A stretch of 64,000 bases of DNA from Clostridiaceae bacterium (GTDB taxonomy: Bacteria; Bacillota; Clostridia; Lachnospirales; Lachnospiraceae): NCBI GenBank assembly GCA_902362725.1, contig CABIXM010000010.1, forward strand, positions 57,545 through 121,544. Direction: 5' to 3'. Positions 17,541 through 26,893 of this stretch are shown here, one piece after another (position 1 is the stretch's first letter; every line of letters begins with the position of its first letter). Under the pieces are notes generated by a model. It made no database searches. It saw only the letters and a program-made list of their open reading frames with translations, and was not told where the DNA came from. The translations under genes were made by a program, and so were the position numbers.

Positions 17541-17655
17541 ATGTAATAGGAAATTCCTGTGGAATTCCCTATTACATAAAAGCAAGCAGAGCTTGCAAGG
17601 ATGCGCACTCGGCGTAGTGGTAGATGGTTGCTGAAGCAACCGCGCCTCGGCGCGA
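17539..17655. repeat. 117-bp hairpin-array repeat, copy A
   Basis: A string of small hairpins repeated at 63791-63907 with 109 of 117 bases identical and no gaps. In order: H1 a long palindrome (17537-17581, arms TTTTATGTAATAGG / CCTATTACATAAAA); H2 GCAAGC-AGA-GCTTGC (17582-17596); H3 CACT-CGGCGT-AGTG (17606-17619); H4 GGTTGC-TGAA-GCAACC (17626-17641); H5 GCGC-CTCG-GCGC (17642-17653). It starts in the terminator of ctpA and runs into another terminator. No ORF is convincing. Could be a mobile palindromic repeat or a structured RNA. Confidence 0.85.
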
Positions 17656-17683
17656 GAATGTGCCAACGGCACATTCTTTTTTT
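17655..17683 (+). terminator. Terminator-like tail of repeat copy A
   Basis: AGAATGTGCC-AAC-GGCACATTCT (17655-17677) followed by seven T. It directly abuts the conserved repeat core, and its sequence is unrelated to the tail of copy B, which is also a terminator. Confidence 0.85.
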
Positions 17684-17882
17684 GGTAAATCTAAAAATAT
17701 TCTAAAAAGTCATAAAAATCTGTAAAACCCCATGTGACATAACATGCATACAAAACATAAAAATTCAAAACGTTCATATAAATGAAATAATTTAGTCAAA
17801 ATGCAAAAATATTGTTTTTAAACTCGTGCAATAAGCACAGAAAATTTGTTTAATGCTACAAAAATATCAAAACACACATAAA

Positions 17883-17948
17883 ATGAACATAAAACAATAC
17901 AGAATGTTCATATAAAACCTTGCAAGATAAGAGGCGATTTTGTATGAT
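17883..17948 (+). promoter_or_regulatory. ula operon promoter and candidate operator
   Basis: TTGCAA (17920-17925) and TATGAT (17943-17948) are 17 bases apart, 62 bases before ulaG. Upstream, ATGAACAT (17883-17890) and ATGTTCAT (17904-17911) form an inverted repeat with a 13-base spacer. The word GTTCATATAAA recurs at 17772 and 17906. These are candidate sites for the DeoR-type regulator encoded in the operon. The rest of 17684-17882 is AT-rich with no gene. Confidence 0.65.
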
Positions 17949-18010
17949 AAGCACATAAGAAAAAAGAAACCAAGAATATAAATATCCAAGAAGAAAGGGA
18001 GATTTGAGAA

Positions 18011-19114
18011 ATGTCCAAAATTAGTGAAATGACAAGAGACAGCTGGATCAAAAGCACCTTCCCGGAGTGGGGAACCTGGCTCGTAGAAGATATCGAGAAC
18101 GAGGTTGTAGCGCCCGGAAACGTGGCTATGTGGTGGCTGGGATGTACCGGCGTATGGTTTAAGACACCGGCTGACACCAATATCACCATCGACCTGTGGT
18201 GTGGAAACGGTAAGAGAACCCATGGCGACAACAAGATGAAGCCGGGCCATCAGATGGCAAATATGTGCGGCGGACGTCTGATGCAGCCGAACCTGAGAAA
18301 CGTACCCTTCGTCATTGACCCGTTTGCTTTCAAGCATGTGGACGCAGTTCTGGCAACCCATTACCATCAGGACCATATGTCAGCAGAGTGGGCAGCACAT
18401 GTTATCCAGAGCGGAATGACTACGACCGATGAGAACGGAAAAGAGATTCCGGTACCCTTCATCGGACCGAAGAAGTCTGTAGAGACCTGGGTAAAATGGG
18501 GCGTTCCGGAAGAACGCTGCATTACTGTGAAGCCGGGCGATACCATCAAGATCAAGGACCTGGAGATCGTTGCTCTGGACAGCTTTGACCGTACCTGTAT
18601 CGTTACCACAGACGATACCAGCGAGAACAGAGAAGAGCTGACAGGCGTTTGCCCCACGGATATGGACGATAAGGCAGTAAACTACCTGGTTAAGACTCCG
18701 GGCGGAAACATCTATCACTCCGGTGATTCTCACTTCTCCATTTACTTTGCAAAGCATGGTAAGGATTATGATATCGATGTTGCATTTGGTTCCTTCGGTG
18801 AGAACCCCATCGGTATGCAGGATAAGATGAGCTCTGTAGATATCCTTCGTATGGCTGAGAACCTGCGGTGTAAGGTTGTTGTCCCGATTCACTGGGACGT
18901 ATGGACCAACTTCCAGGCAGACTGCGACGAGATCAAGCTGCTGTATGATTTCAAGAAGGACAGAAACGAGTACAAGTTCCATCCGTTCTTCTGGCAGGTA
19001 GGCGGAAAGTACACCTATCCCCAGGACAAGGATAAGATTTACTATCATCACAGAAGAGGCTTTGAGGACTGCTTCGAGCATCCCCAGAACATTCCGTTCC
19101 GTTCCTGTCTGTAA
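18011..19114 (+). CDS. ulaG: L-ascorbate-6-phosphate lactonase
   Basis: A 367-residue metallo-beta-lactamase-fold enzyme that opens L-ascorbate-6-phosphate to 3-keto-L-gulonate-6-phosphate in the cytoplasm. The metal motif THYHQDH is at 116-122, and later conserved His and Asp residues lie in [10 protein letters not shown] and VPIHWD. Length and N-terminal half ([28 protein letters not shown], here described only by position 43-70) match UlaG. First gene of the operon, with AAGGGAG upstream. The next three genes encode the matching PTS. Confidence 0.95.
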   Translation: MSKISEMTRDSWIKSTFPEWGTWLVEDIENEVVAPGNVAMWWLGCTGVWFKTPADTNITIDLWCGNGKRTHGDNKMKPGHQMANMCGGRLMQPNLRNVPFVIDPFAFKHVDAVLATHYHQDHMSAEWAAHVIQSGMTTTDENGKEIPVPFIGPKKSVETWVKWGVPEERCITVKPGDTIKIKDLEIVALDSFDRTCIVTTDDTSENREELTGVCPTDMDDKAVNYLVKTPGGNIYHSGDSHFSIYFAKHGKDYDIDVAFGSFGENPIGMQDKMSSVDILRMAENLRCKVVVPIHWDVWTNFQADCDEIKLLYDFKKDRNEYKFHPFFWQVGGKYTYPQDKDKIYYHHRRGFEDCFEHPQNIPFRSCL

Positions 19115-19140
19115 GCTTTGGAATAAGGGAGAAAAGGATT

Positions 19141-19599
19141 ATGTTAAGAGAGTTTGTGGAAAAGAAGCATTATCTGTTTGCCAAGGAAGCAAAGGACTGG
19201 GAAGATGCTATCATCATGAGTTGCAAATCCCTGGAGGCAGACGGAACGGTAGAATCCAATTACGCCCATGATATCGTAGAGTGCGTTCGCAAGTACGGTC
19301 CGTATATCGTAATCATGCCGAACATCGCGATGCCGCATTCCCAGGAGGGCGCAGTCGGAGTCAACAAGACGGCCATCGGCTTTATGAAGCTGGAGAAGCC
19401 GGTCAGCTTTGACCCGAATGACCCGGAAAAGGACGCTCAGCTGTTCTTCACCCTGGCATCCTGCAATCCGGATCAGCATCTGAACAATATGATGCGTCTG
19501 TCGGAAATGCTGATGAATGAGGAGCTGGTAGCAGAGCTTCTGAAGGCTGAGGGGCCGGAGGATCTGCTGAAGCTTCAGGAGAAGTATCTGGACAAATAA
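19141..19599 (+). CDS. ulaC: PTS ascorbate-specific IIA component
   Basis: A 152-residue PTS EIIA of the mannitol/fructose/ascorbate type. The phosphorylated His66 lies in NIAMPHSQEGAV. It carries phosphate from HPr to the IIB protein. Its place between ulaG and ulaA, and the presence of separate IIB and IIC genes, give the ascorbate assignment. The spacing is 26 bases to ulaG. Confidence 0.92.
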   Translation: MLREFVEKKHYLFAKEAKDWEDAIIMSCKSLEADGTVESNYAHDIVECVRKYGPYIVIMPNIAMPHSQEGAVGVNKTAIGFMKLEKPVSFDPNDPEKDAQLFFTLASCNPDQHLNNMMRLSEMLMNEELVAELLKAEGPEDLLKLQEKYLDK

Positions 19600-19603
19600 G
19601 AAC

Positions 19604-19636
19604 CTGACCGCGGCCTGTGAGGACGGGCTGCGGTTA
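19604..19636 (+). other. Operon-internal hairpin between ulaC and ulaA
   Basis: ACCGCGGCC and GGGCTGCGGT can pair over a TGTGAGGAC loop. There is no T-run, so it more likely affects mRNA processing or stability than termination. Confidence 0.5.
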
Positions 19637-19670
19637 AAGATAAAGGGGAAAATGTAGGAGGAAAAGAGTT

Positions 19671-21161
19671 ATGGATATTTTAATGAGAGCATGGTCGTAC
19701 TTTGCTACGAACATTCTGCAGCAGCCGGCATGGATGATCGGCCTGATCGTACTGATTGGTTACATTCTGCTGAAGAAACCCTGGTATGATGTACTTGGCG
19801 GAACCATCAAGGCAGTCGTAGGTTACATGATCCTGGCAGCAGGTTCCGGCGGACTGGTAAGCAACTTCCGTCCGGTGCTGGTAGGCCTGAAGGATCGTTT
19901 CAATCTGGACGCTATGGTTATCGACCCGTATTTCGGACAGAACGCGGTAACCGCAGGCCTGGAGGAAGTATTTGGAAAGCCGTTTTCACAGGTTATGATG
20001 CTTCTTCTGATTGCGTTTATCATCAACATTTTACTGGTTCGTTTCAGTAAGGTAACAAAGCTTCGTTCTCTGTTTACCACAGGTCATATACAGGTACAGC
20101 AGGCTTCCACAGCTTACTGGCTGATCCTGTTCGCACTGCCGGGACTGGCTACCAATAACACAGCGCTTCTGGTGGTAATGGCAATCGTACTTGGTCTGTA
20201 TTGGGCAGTAGGCTCCAACCTGACCATCAAGCCGACCCAGGAGCTGACAGACGGCGCAGGCTTCTGTCTTGGACATCAGCAGATCATGGGAGTGGCACTG
20301 TTCTCCTGGATCGCAGGCAAAATGCATGAGCGCGATGTAAAGAAGGGCAAAGAGGCTTCCAAGAAGCTGGAGGATATCGAGCTTCCGGGCTTTATGTCCA
20401 TCTTCAATGAGAACATGGTATGTACCGCAATCCTGATGACGGTATTCTTTGGAGCAATCCTTCTGGTTCTTGGCAGAGATTATCTGACTGAGGCCGGATT
20501 CATGAAGGAAGGACAGAGCTTCCTGTTCTATATCCTGACTGTCTGCCTGAACTTCGCAGTATATCTGGCAATCCTGCAGCTGGGTGTTCGTACCTTCGTA
20601 ACAGAGCTGACCAATTCCTTCCAGGGTATTGCCAATAAGTGGCTCCCGGGTTCTGTACCGGCAGTAGACTGTGCGGTATCTTACGGTTTCGGTTCCCCGA
20701 ACGCAGTACCGATTGGTTTCCTGGCTGGTGCTCTTGGACAGTTTATCGCAATCGGCGCTCTGATTCTTCTGAAGAGCCCGGTACTGGTAATTGCCGGATT
20801 CGTACCTGTTTTCTTTGACAATGCGACCATCGCGGTGTATGCTAATAACAAGGGCGGTCTGAAAGCAGCGCTTATCCTGCCGTTTATCTCCGGTCTGTGC
20901 CAGGTATTCGGTTCTGCGCTCATCGCAGGCTGGGTAGGCATGGCAGCATACGGCGGATACCTTGGTATGTGGGACTGGGCAGTTGTATGGCCGGTATTCA
21001 CAGTTCTGATGAAGTACTTAAGCTACGCAGGTCTGGCAATCGTAATTGTTGCCCTGCTGGCTATCCCGCAGCTGCAGTACAGAGCTGACAAGGAAGGCTA
21101 CTTCCTGATGACTGAGGACTGGGAAGCATACAAAGAGCTGAAGGCTAAGAAGGCTGAATAA
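19671..21161 (+). CDS. ulaA: PTS ascorbate-specific IIC permease
   Basis: A 496-residue membrane transporter, somewhat longer than E. coli UlaA (about 465). It has 11 or so hydrophobic helices and conserved UlaA phrases such as GYMILAAGSGGLVSNF and DGAGFCLGHQQ. It imports L-ascorbate with phosphorylation by the IIB partner. Start ATG 19671 follows GTAGGAGGAAAAG. The C-terminus is a Lys-rich cytoplasmic tail that could contact UlaB. Confidence 0.94.
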   Translation: MDILMRAWSYFATNILQQPAWMIGLIVLIGYILLKKPWYDVLGGTIKAVVGYMILAAGSGGLVSNFRPVLVGLKDRFNLDAMVIDPYFGQNAVTAGLEEVFGKPFSQVMMLLLIAFIINILLVRFSKVTKLRSLFTTGHIQVQQASTAYWLILFALPGLATNNTALLVVMAIVLGLYWAVGSNLTIKPTQELTDGAGFCLGHQQIMGVALFSWIAGKMHERDVKKGKEASKKLEDIELPGFMSIFNENMVCTAILMTVFFGAILLVLGRDYLTEAGFMKEGQSFLFYILTVCLNFAVYLAILQLGVRTFVTELTNSFQGIANKWLPGSVPAVDCAVSYGFGSPNAVPIGFLAGALGQFIAIGALILLKSPVLVIAGFVPVFFDNATIAVYANNKGGLKAALILPFISGLCQVFGSALIAGWVGMAAYGGYLGMWDWAVVWPVFTVLMKYLSYAGLAIVIVALLAIPQLQYRADKEGYFLMTEDWEAYKELKAKKAE

Positions 21162-21207
21162 AGATTCGCCAAATATACACTAGTTAATCCGATAGGAGGA
21201 AACGACA

Positions 21208-21504
21208 ATGCTGAACATTTTGGTTTGCTGCGCAAACGGCGCCGGAACAAGTCTGATGATGAAGATGACTACAGAGAAGGTTGTAAAGTCTCTGGGTATC
21301 AAGGTTGGAAAGCTGCATCACTGCTCTCTTTCTGAAGGAAAGAGCTCTGCAACCCAGTTTGATGTAGTATTCTGCCCGCTGAACTTCATCTCCATGTTCA
21401 AGGAAGCAGAAGCAAAGGGTGTCCATGTAATCGGTCTGAAGAACGTAATGTCTCAGGCAGAGATGGAAGAAAAACTGAAAGCATCCGGAGTACCGCTTGA
21501 CTAA
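21208..21504 (+). CDS. ulaB: PTS ascorbate-specific IIB component
   Basis: A 98-residue cytoplasmic IIB protein. The P-loop CCANGAGTS at 7-15 carries the phosphocysteine, most likely Cys8. It receives phosphate from UlaC and passes it to ascorbate bound in UlaA. Last PTS gene before a strong terminator hairpin, so downstream genes depend on read-through or another promoter. Confidence 0.93.
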   Translation: MLNILVCCANGAGTSLMMKMTTEKVVKSLGIKVGKLHHCSLSEGKSSATQFDVVFCPLNFISMFKEAEAKGVHVIGLKNVMSQAEMEEKLKASGVPLD

Positions 21505-21520
21505 AGCTTAGACAAGACGA

Positions 21521-21562
21521 GGGCGCTTCCCCGTGGCTGGAAGGCCATGGGGGAGCGCTTTT
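21521..21562 (+). terminator. Terminator or attenuator between ulaB and the regulator gene
   Basis: GGCGCTTCCCCGTGGC pairs with GGCCATGGGGGAGCGC (small internal mismatches) and is followed by TTTTCT. It probably lowers expression of the regulator and downstream enzymes relative to the PTS. Confidence 0.85.
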
Positions 21563-21606
21563 CTGATGGATATGATTCAAAAGGATACAAGAAGGAGTGA
21601 AATGCC

Positions 21607-22365
21607 GTGAAAACAAGCCGTTCCATTGTGAACAGTCGAAGAGAGAAAATCCTGGAGACCGTAAGAAATGACGGAGATGTGTCAGTCAGCAGCCTGTCGG
21701 AAATGCTGCAGGTTTCTCCCCTGACGATTCGGCGCGATCTCCAGTATCTGGAAGAACATAAACTCCTGGAGCGCTTTTACGGAGGCGCAAGGACAGGAAA
21801 TGCGGAAGTACCGCGAAAAAACAGCAGAGAGCTCCGGAAGGAACGGATTGCAAAATATGCGGCCGGTCTGGTGGAGGATGGAGACAGCATTCTTCTGAAT
21901 ACCAGCTCCACAGCTCTTGCTATGGTAAAATACATTACCAGCCGGAATGTAACAATTATTACAAATAACGGAAATATTATCAACGAGGAGAATCCCTCCC
22001 AGGCAACGATTATTCTTCTGGGTGGGGAACTGCGGTATCAGAAGGGCGCTATGGTTGGTGACTTTACAAAAAATAGTCTGGCGTACGTGACCGCGAAGAA
22101 AAGCTTTATCGGATGTACGGGAATCAGTCCGGACATCGGTATGGTGACAGAGATGGTGAGCGAGGTAAACCTGAACCAGATGATGTTTCAGCGGGTAACC
22201 GGCGCATCTTATATTCTGGCAGACAGCTCCAAGTTCGGAGAAAGAGCAGGAGGAGTATCCTGTCCGCCGGAGAAAATAGAAAATATTATCACGGACATGA
22301 ACGCCCCGGCGGATATGCTCCGTGAATTTCGTGAAATGGGAACCTGGGTATATCAGGTAGATTAG
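21607..22365 (+). CDS. DeoR family transcriptional regulator of the ula locus
   Basis: A 252-residue regulator. The N-terminal winged helix reads SRREKILETVRNDG then SLSEMLQVSPLTIRRDLQYLE (HTH described by positions 11-50). The C-terminal sugar-phosphate-binding domain has the DSILLNTSSTALAM and GGELRYQKGAM motifs typical of DeoR/UlaR proteins, which usually repress until a phosphorylated intermediate binds. Start is GTG 21607 after AAGGAGTG. It is inside the operon, so autoregulation through the palindromes upstream of ulaG is plausible. Confidence 0.9.
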   Translation: MKTSRSIVNSRREKILETVRNDGDVSVSSLSEMLQVSPLTIRRDLQYLEEHKLLERFYGGARTGNAEVPRKNSRELRKERIAKYAAGLVEDGDSILLNTSSTALAMVKYITSRNVTIITNNGNIINEENPSQATIILLGGELRYQKGAMVGDFTKNSLAYVTAKKSFIGCTGISPDIGMVTEMVSEVNLNQMMFQRVTGASYILADSSKFGERAGGVSCPPEKIENIITDMNAPADMLREFREMGTWVYQVD

Positions 22366-22392
22366 GTAACTGGTCAGGTACTGAACAGTTAC
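22366..22392. repeat. Short dispersed palindrome, copy 1
   Basis: GTAACTG (22366-22372) and CAGTTAC (22386-22392) with loop GTCAGGTACTGAA, starting on the base after the regulator stop codon. A near-identical copy is at 30439-30465. Confidence 0.75.
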
Positions 22393-22408
22393 AGATTAGG
22401 AGACTGGA

Positions 22409-23458
22409 ATGAAAGTAAATAAAATCAAAACACATGAACTGGAAAAATGCTATTCCATCTGTCCGCTGACCTACAACGGAGCAGAGCATATGCTGGTAGC
22501 GGCAGAGAAGGTGAATAAGTGTCTGCTGTTTGATCTGGATGGAAATCTGGAAGAAACCGTATGGGACGAGCCCGGCGGAGTCATGACCATGGTTCAGATT
22601 CCGGGAAGCAACGGCGAGTTCCTGGCTACCCATAAATTCTATTCACCGAACGATTCCAAGGAGGCGAAGATTATCCTGGCTTCTCCCAAGGGAAAAAATG
22701 ACTGGGCGGTAAAAACCATTGCGGATCTGCCCTTCGTACATCGTTTCGATATCCTGACCAGAGGCGGCGTAAACTACATCGTTGCCTGCGCGCTGAAGTC
22801 CGGTCATGAGTTCAAGGATGACTGGAGTATGCCTGGTAAGATCTGGGTAGGCGAGCTTCCGGCGGACTTAAGCGATATCAACGAGGATAACCAGGTGAAG
22901 CTGGTGCCGCTGAAAGAGAACCTGTTGAAGAACCATGGTTACTGCCGCGTAGAGAAGGACGGCGTCATGAGCGGTATCGTGGGAACTGAGAATGGTATTT
23001 TCAAGGTGACGCCGCCGGCAGAAAAGGGCGGTGAGTGGACCGTAGAAACTCTGACAGAGGATCCGGCCAGCGATATGACCTTTGCTGATTTCGATGGAGA
23101 CGGCGAGGATGAAATGCTGGTTATGACCCCGTTCCACGGCGATACCATCAAGATTTACAAGAAGGTAAACGGCAAGTACGCCTGCGTAAAGACCTTTGAG
23201 GGTTCCTATGAGTTCCTGCACGGTATCTGGGGCGCAGAGATTCTGGGCAAGGGTATGGCGATCATCGGAAACCGTAAGGGCGATCGGGATCTGATGGCAT
23301 GCTATCACGACGGTAAGGATTATGTCCTGGAGGTTCTGGATCATAACGTAGGACCGGCCAACACCCGTGTATACAAGAAGCCGGGCAACAAGCTGGGCAT
23401 CCTGTCTACCAACCGCGAGATCGACGAGATCGCGTTCTATGAGATTGAGAGCCTGTAA
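22409..23458 (+). CDS. Beta-propeller-like (FG-GAP/VCBS type) protein in the ula operon
   Basis: A 349-residue protein that I do not recognise as a named enzyme. It has no signal peptide or membrane segment. Strand-rich repeats of about 50 residues and the calcium-type motif DFDGDGEDEML near residue 230 suggest an FG-GAP-like beta-propeller; such domains are usually extracellular, so a cytoplasmic one is odd. It sits between the regulator and ulaE, where a 3-keto-L-gulonate-6-phosphate decarboxylase (UlaD) would be expected, but it has no orotidine decarboxylase-type barrel. It could be a lactonase-like or sugar-binding protein; function unknown. Confidence 0.6.
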   Translation: MKVNKIKTHELEKCYSICPLTYNGAEHMLVAAEKVNKCLLFDLDGNLEETVWDEPGGVMTMVQIPGSNGEFLATHKFYSPNDSKEAKIILASPKGKNDWAVKTIADLPFVHRFDILTRGGVNYIVACALKSGHEFKDDWSMPGKIWVGELPADLSDINEDNQVKLVPLKENLLKNHGYCRVEKDGVMSGIVGTENGIFKVTPPAEKGGEWTVETLTEDPASDMTFADFDGDGEDEMLVMTPFHGDTIKIYKKVNGKYACVKTFEGSYEFLHGIWGAEILGKGMAIIGNRKGDRDLMACYHDGKDYVLEVLDHNVGPANTRVYKKPGNKLGILSTNREIDEIAFYEIESL

Positions 23459-23486
23459 GCAGGATCTTTGTAGGAAAGGATAAAAC

Positions 23487-24335
23487 ATGAAAGCATACAG
23501 CATTGGATTATACGAAAAGGCTATGCCGAATACGCTGACCTGGAAGGAAAAGCTGGAGGCAGCGAAAGAGGCAGGTTATGATTTCGTGGAAATCAGCATC
23601 GACGAGACCGACGCGAAGCTGGCCCGCCTGGACTGGACCAAAGAAGAGCGTCTGGAGCTGGTAAAGACCATGTATGAGGTGGGACTGCCCATCCGCAGCA
23701 TGTGCCTGTCCGGCCACCGGAAGTACCCGCTGGGAAGCAGCGATCCGGCTACAGAGGCAAGAAGCCTGGAGATTATGGAGAAGGCCATTCAGCTGGCAGA
23801 CGATTTGGGCGTCCGCATCATCCAGCTGGCAGGCTATGACGTATATTATGACGAATCCACACCGGAGACTGTAGAGCGTTTCGGACGGAATCTCAAAAAG
23901 GCAGCCCGTATGGCAGCCAGAGCAGGCGTGCTGATGGGCTTCGAGACCATGGAGACCGAGTTCATGAACACCTGTGAGAAGTCCATGAAATACGTAGACA
24001 AAATCAATTCCACTTACTTGAATGTATATCCGGACTGTGGTAATATCAATAATGCGGCAATTACCTATGGAACCGATGTGCTTGCAGACCTTAGAAGCTG
24101 TGATGGCCATGTGGTTGCCATGCATTTAAAGGAGACTGTTCCGGGCAAATTCCGCGACATGATGTACGGAGAGGGACAGGTTGATTTCCCGGCGATGATT
24201 GACACCGCATGGAAGATTGGTGTGCGCCGTTTTGTAACGGAGTTCTGGTATCTGGGCAAGGAGGATTGGAAGGCAGATCTGCATTTTGCCAATTCTGCCA
24301 TGAGAAAGCTCCTGGATCAGAAGGCGGACGACTAA
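23487..24335 (+). CDS. ulaE: L-ribulose-5-phosphate 3-epimerase
   Basis: A 282-residue TIM-barrel sugar isomerase/epimerase of UlaE/SgaU length. It converts L-xylulose-5-phosphate to L-ribulose-5-phosphate. Conserved stretches include [12 protein letters not shown] near 32-43, [15 protein letters not shown], metal-ligand region [13 protein letters not shown] and the C-terminal RFVTEFWY with a Glu ligand. Strong GAAAGGATAAAAC site upstream and a 13-base gap to ulaF fit one transcript. Confidence 0.92.
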   Translation: MKAYSIGLYEKAMPNTLTWKEKLEAAKEAGYDFVEISIDETDAKLARLDWTKEERLELVKTMYEVGLPIRSMCLSGHRKYPLGSSDPATEARSLEIMEKAIQLADDLGVRIIQLAGYDVYYDESTPETVERFGRNLKKAARMAARAGVLMGFETMETEFMNTCEKSMKYVDKINSTYLNVYPDCGNINNAAITYGTDVLADLRSCDGHVVAMHLKETVPGKFRDMMYGEGQVDFPAMIDTAWKIGVRRFVTEFWYLGKEDWKADLHFANSAMRKLLDQKADD

Positions 24336-24348
24336 AGGAGGAGAAATC

Positions 24349-25050
24349 ATGTTAGAGGAACTGAAAAAACAGGTTTATGAAGCCAATATGGAGCTTCCGA
24401 GAAGAGGACTTATCACCTATACATGGGGAAATGTCAGTGGAATCGACCGGGAAAAGGGTCTTTTTGTAATCAAACCCAGCGGAGTAGAGTACGATCTGCT
24501 GAAGCCGGAGGATATGGTAGTTATCGACCTTGAGGGCAATAAGGTAGAGGGTGATTACAATCCGTCCTCCGATACACCGACCCATCTGGAGCTGTATAAG
24601 GCGTTCCCGAAGATTGGCGGCGTAGTACATACCCATTCTCCGTGGGCTACCTCCTGGGCACAGGCAGGCCGCAGCATTCCCTGCTACGGAACCACACACG
24701 CAGATTACTTCTACGGCGAGATTCCCTGCGCCAGAAGCCTGACCGCAGAGGAAATCAACGGCGAGTATGAGAAGAATACAGGTCTTGTAATCGTTGAAAC
24801 CTTCAACAACAGAGGTATCGACCCGATGCATGTACCGGGCGTTCTGTGCACCAACCACGGACCGTTCACCTGGGGAACAGACGCAGCCAATGCCGTACAT
24901 AACGCAGTCGTTCTTGAGGAGGTTGCCAAGATGGCATGTCGTACCGAGATCCTGAACGCGAGAGTACAGCCGGCTCCGCAGGTTATCCAGGACAAGCATT
25001 TCCTGAGAAAGCATGGCGCAAATGCTTACTACGGACAGATTAAGAGATAA
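24349..25050 (+). CDS. ulaF: L-ribulose-5-phosphate 4-epimerase
   Basis: A 233-residue class II aldolase-fold enzyme that forms D-xylulose-5-phosphate, the exit to the pentose phosphate or phosphoketolase route. Zinc ligands are His94 and His96 in [14 protein letters not shown] and His170 in TNHGPF, spaced as in AraD (95, 97, 171 in E. coli as I remember). It could equally be called AraD, but no arabinose gene is nearby and the ula context decides. Last gene of the operon, followed by a terminator. Confidence 0.93.
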   Translation: MLEELKKQVYEANMELPRRGLITYTWGNVSGIDREKGLFVIKPSGVEYDLLKPEDMVVIDLEGNKVEGDYNPSSDTPTHLELYKAFPKIGGVVHTHSPWATSWAQAGRSIPCYGTTHADYFYGEIPCARSLTAEEINGEYEKNTGLVIVETFNNRGIDPMHVPGVLCTNHGPFTWGTDAANAVHNAVVLEEVAKMACRTEILNARVQPAPQVIQDKHFLRKHGANAYYGQIKR

Positions 25051-25064
25051 TAGAAAATAAAAAA

Positions 25065-25107
25065 GGCAGCAGCCAGATCCCATGTGATTCGACTGCTGTT
25101 TTTTTTA
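25065..25107 (+). terminator. Terminator of the ula operon
   Basis: GGCAGCAG and CTGCTGTT pair across a 20-base loop, followed by a run of eight T. Confidence 0.85.
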
Positions 25108-25211
25108 ATTTGTTCACGTAGCTGCTTTCGTTTCCAAAATTTTAATCGATGTTTTCAAAGTAAATAATTTGATAATCTTTGTCAATACTATGAAAAAAGG
25201 GCGTCCGTGCA

Positions 25212-25240
25212 TTGACTTTAAAAATGGATTCTGTTACGAT
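25212..25240 (+). promoter_or_regulatory. Enolase promoter
   Basis: TTGACT (25212-25217) and TACGAT (25235-25240) with a 17-base spacer. Transcription from here gives a 5' leader of about 250 bases. That leader also contains GGAAGATG/CATCTTCC (25333-25366) with an 18-base loop. Confidence 0.75.
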
Positions 25241-25382
25241 ACAGGAAGTTAGGCAATACTAACTGCATGTGAATAAATCAGGCAGACTCCTTTGGGAAGA
25301 ATTGGCTTATCCTTCCTGTGTCCATGAGACTGGGAAGATGTATCGGGTGGCTCCTTTGCATCTTCCGGTGTTCTGCCCTATT

Positions 25383-26798
<1,416 letters not shown>

Positions 26799-26848
26799 TT
26801 TAAGACGGACATAAATAAAGCCGTACAGTATGTGCGAAAACGTAAATT

Positions 26849-26880
26849 GACCCGAGGGGGGATTTCCTGCCCCTCGGGTC
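26849..26880. terminator. Bidirectional hairpin between eno and the CotH gene
   Basis: GACCCGAGGGG and CCCCTCGGGTC form a perfect 11-bp stem with a 10-base loop, between two converging genes. T-runs are weak on both sides. Confidence 0.75.
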
Positions 26881-26893
26881 TCACAACCTAAAT

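Noticed and set aside
17466..17672. A peptide frame on the minus strand shared by both copies of the 117-bp repeat (RAEARLLQQPSTT type)
   Set aside because: The two copies differ in loops and at one compensated stem pair, which fits structure and not codon selection. No start signal is present and the frame runs into flanking terminators.
23487..24335. UlaD function for the epimerase-like gene
   Set aside because: Length and motifs fit the UlaE-type xylose-isomerase-like barrel; UlaD is a shorter OMPDC-family protein with a DxKxxD motif that is not present.
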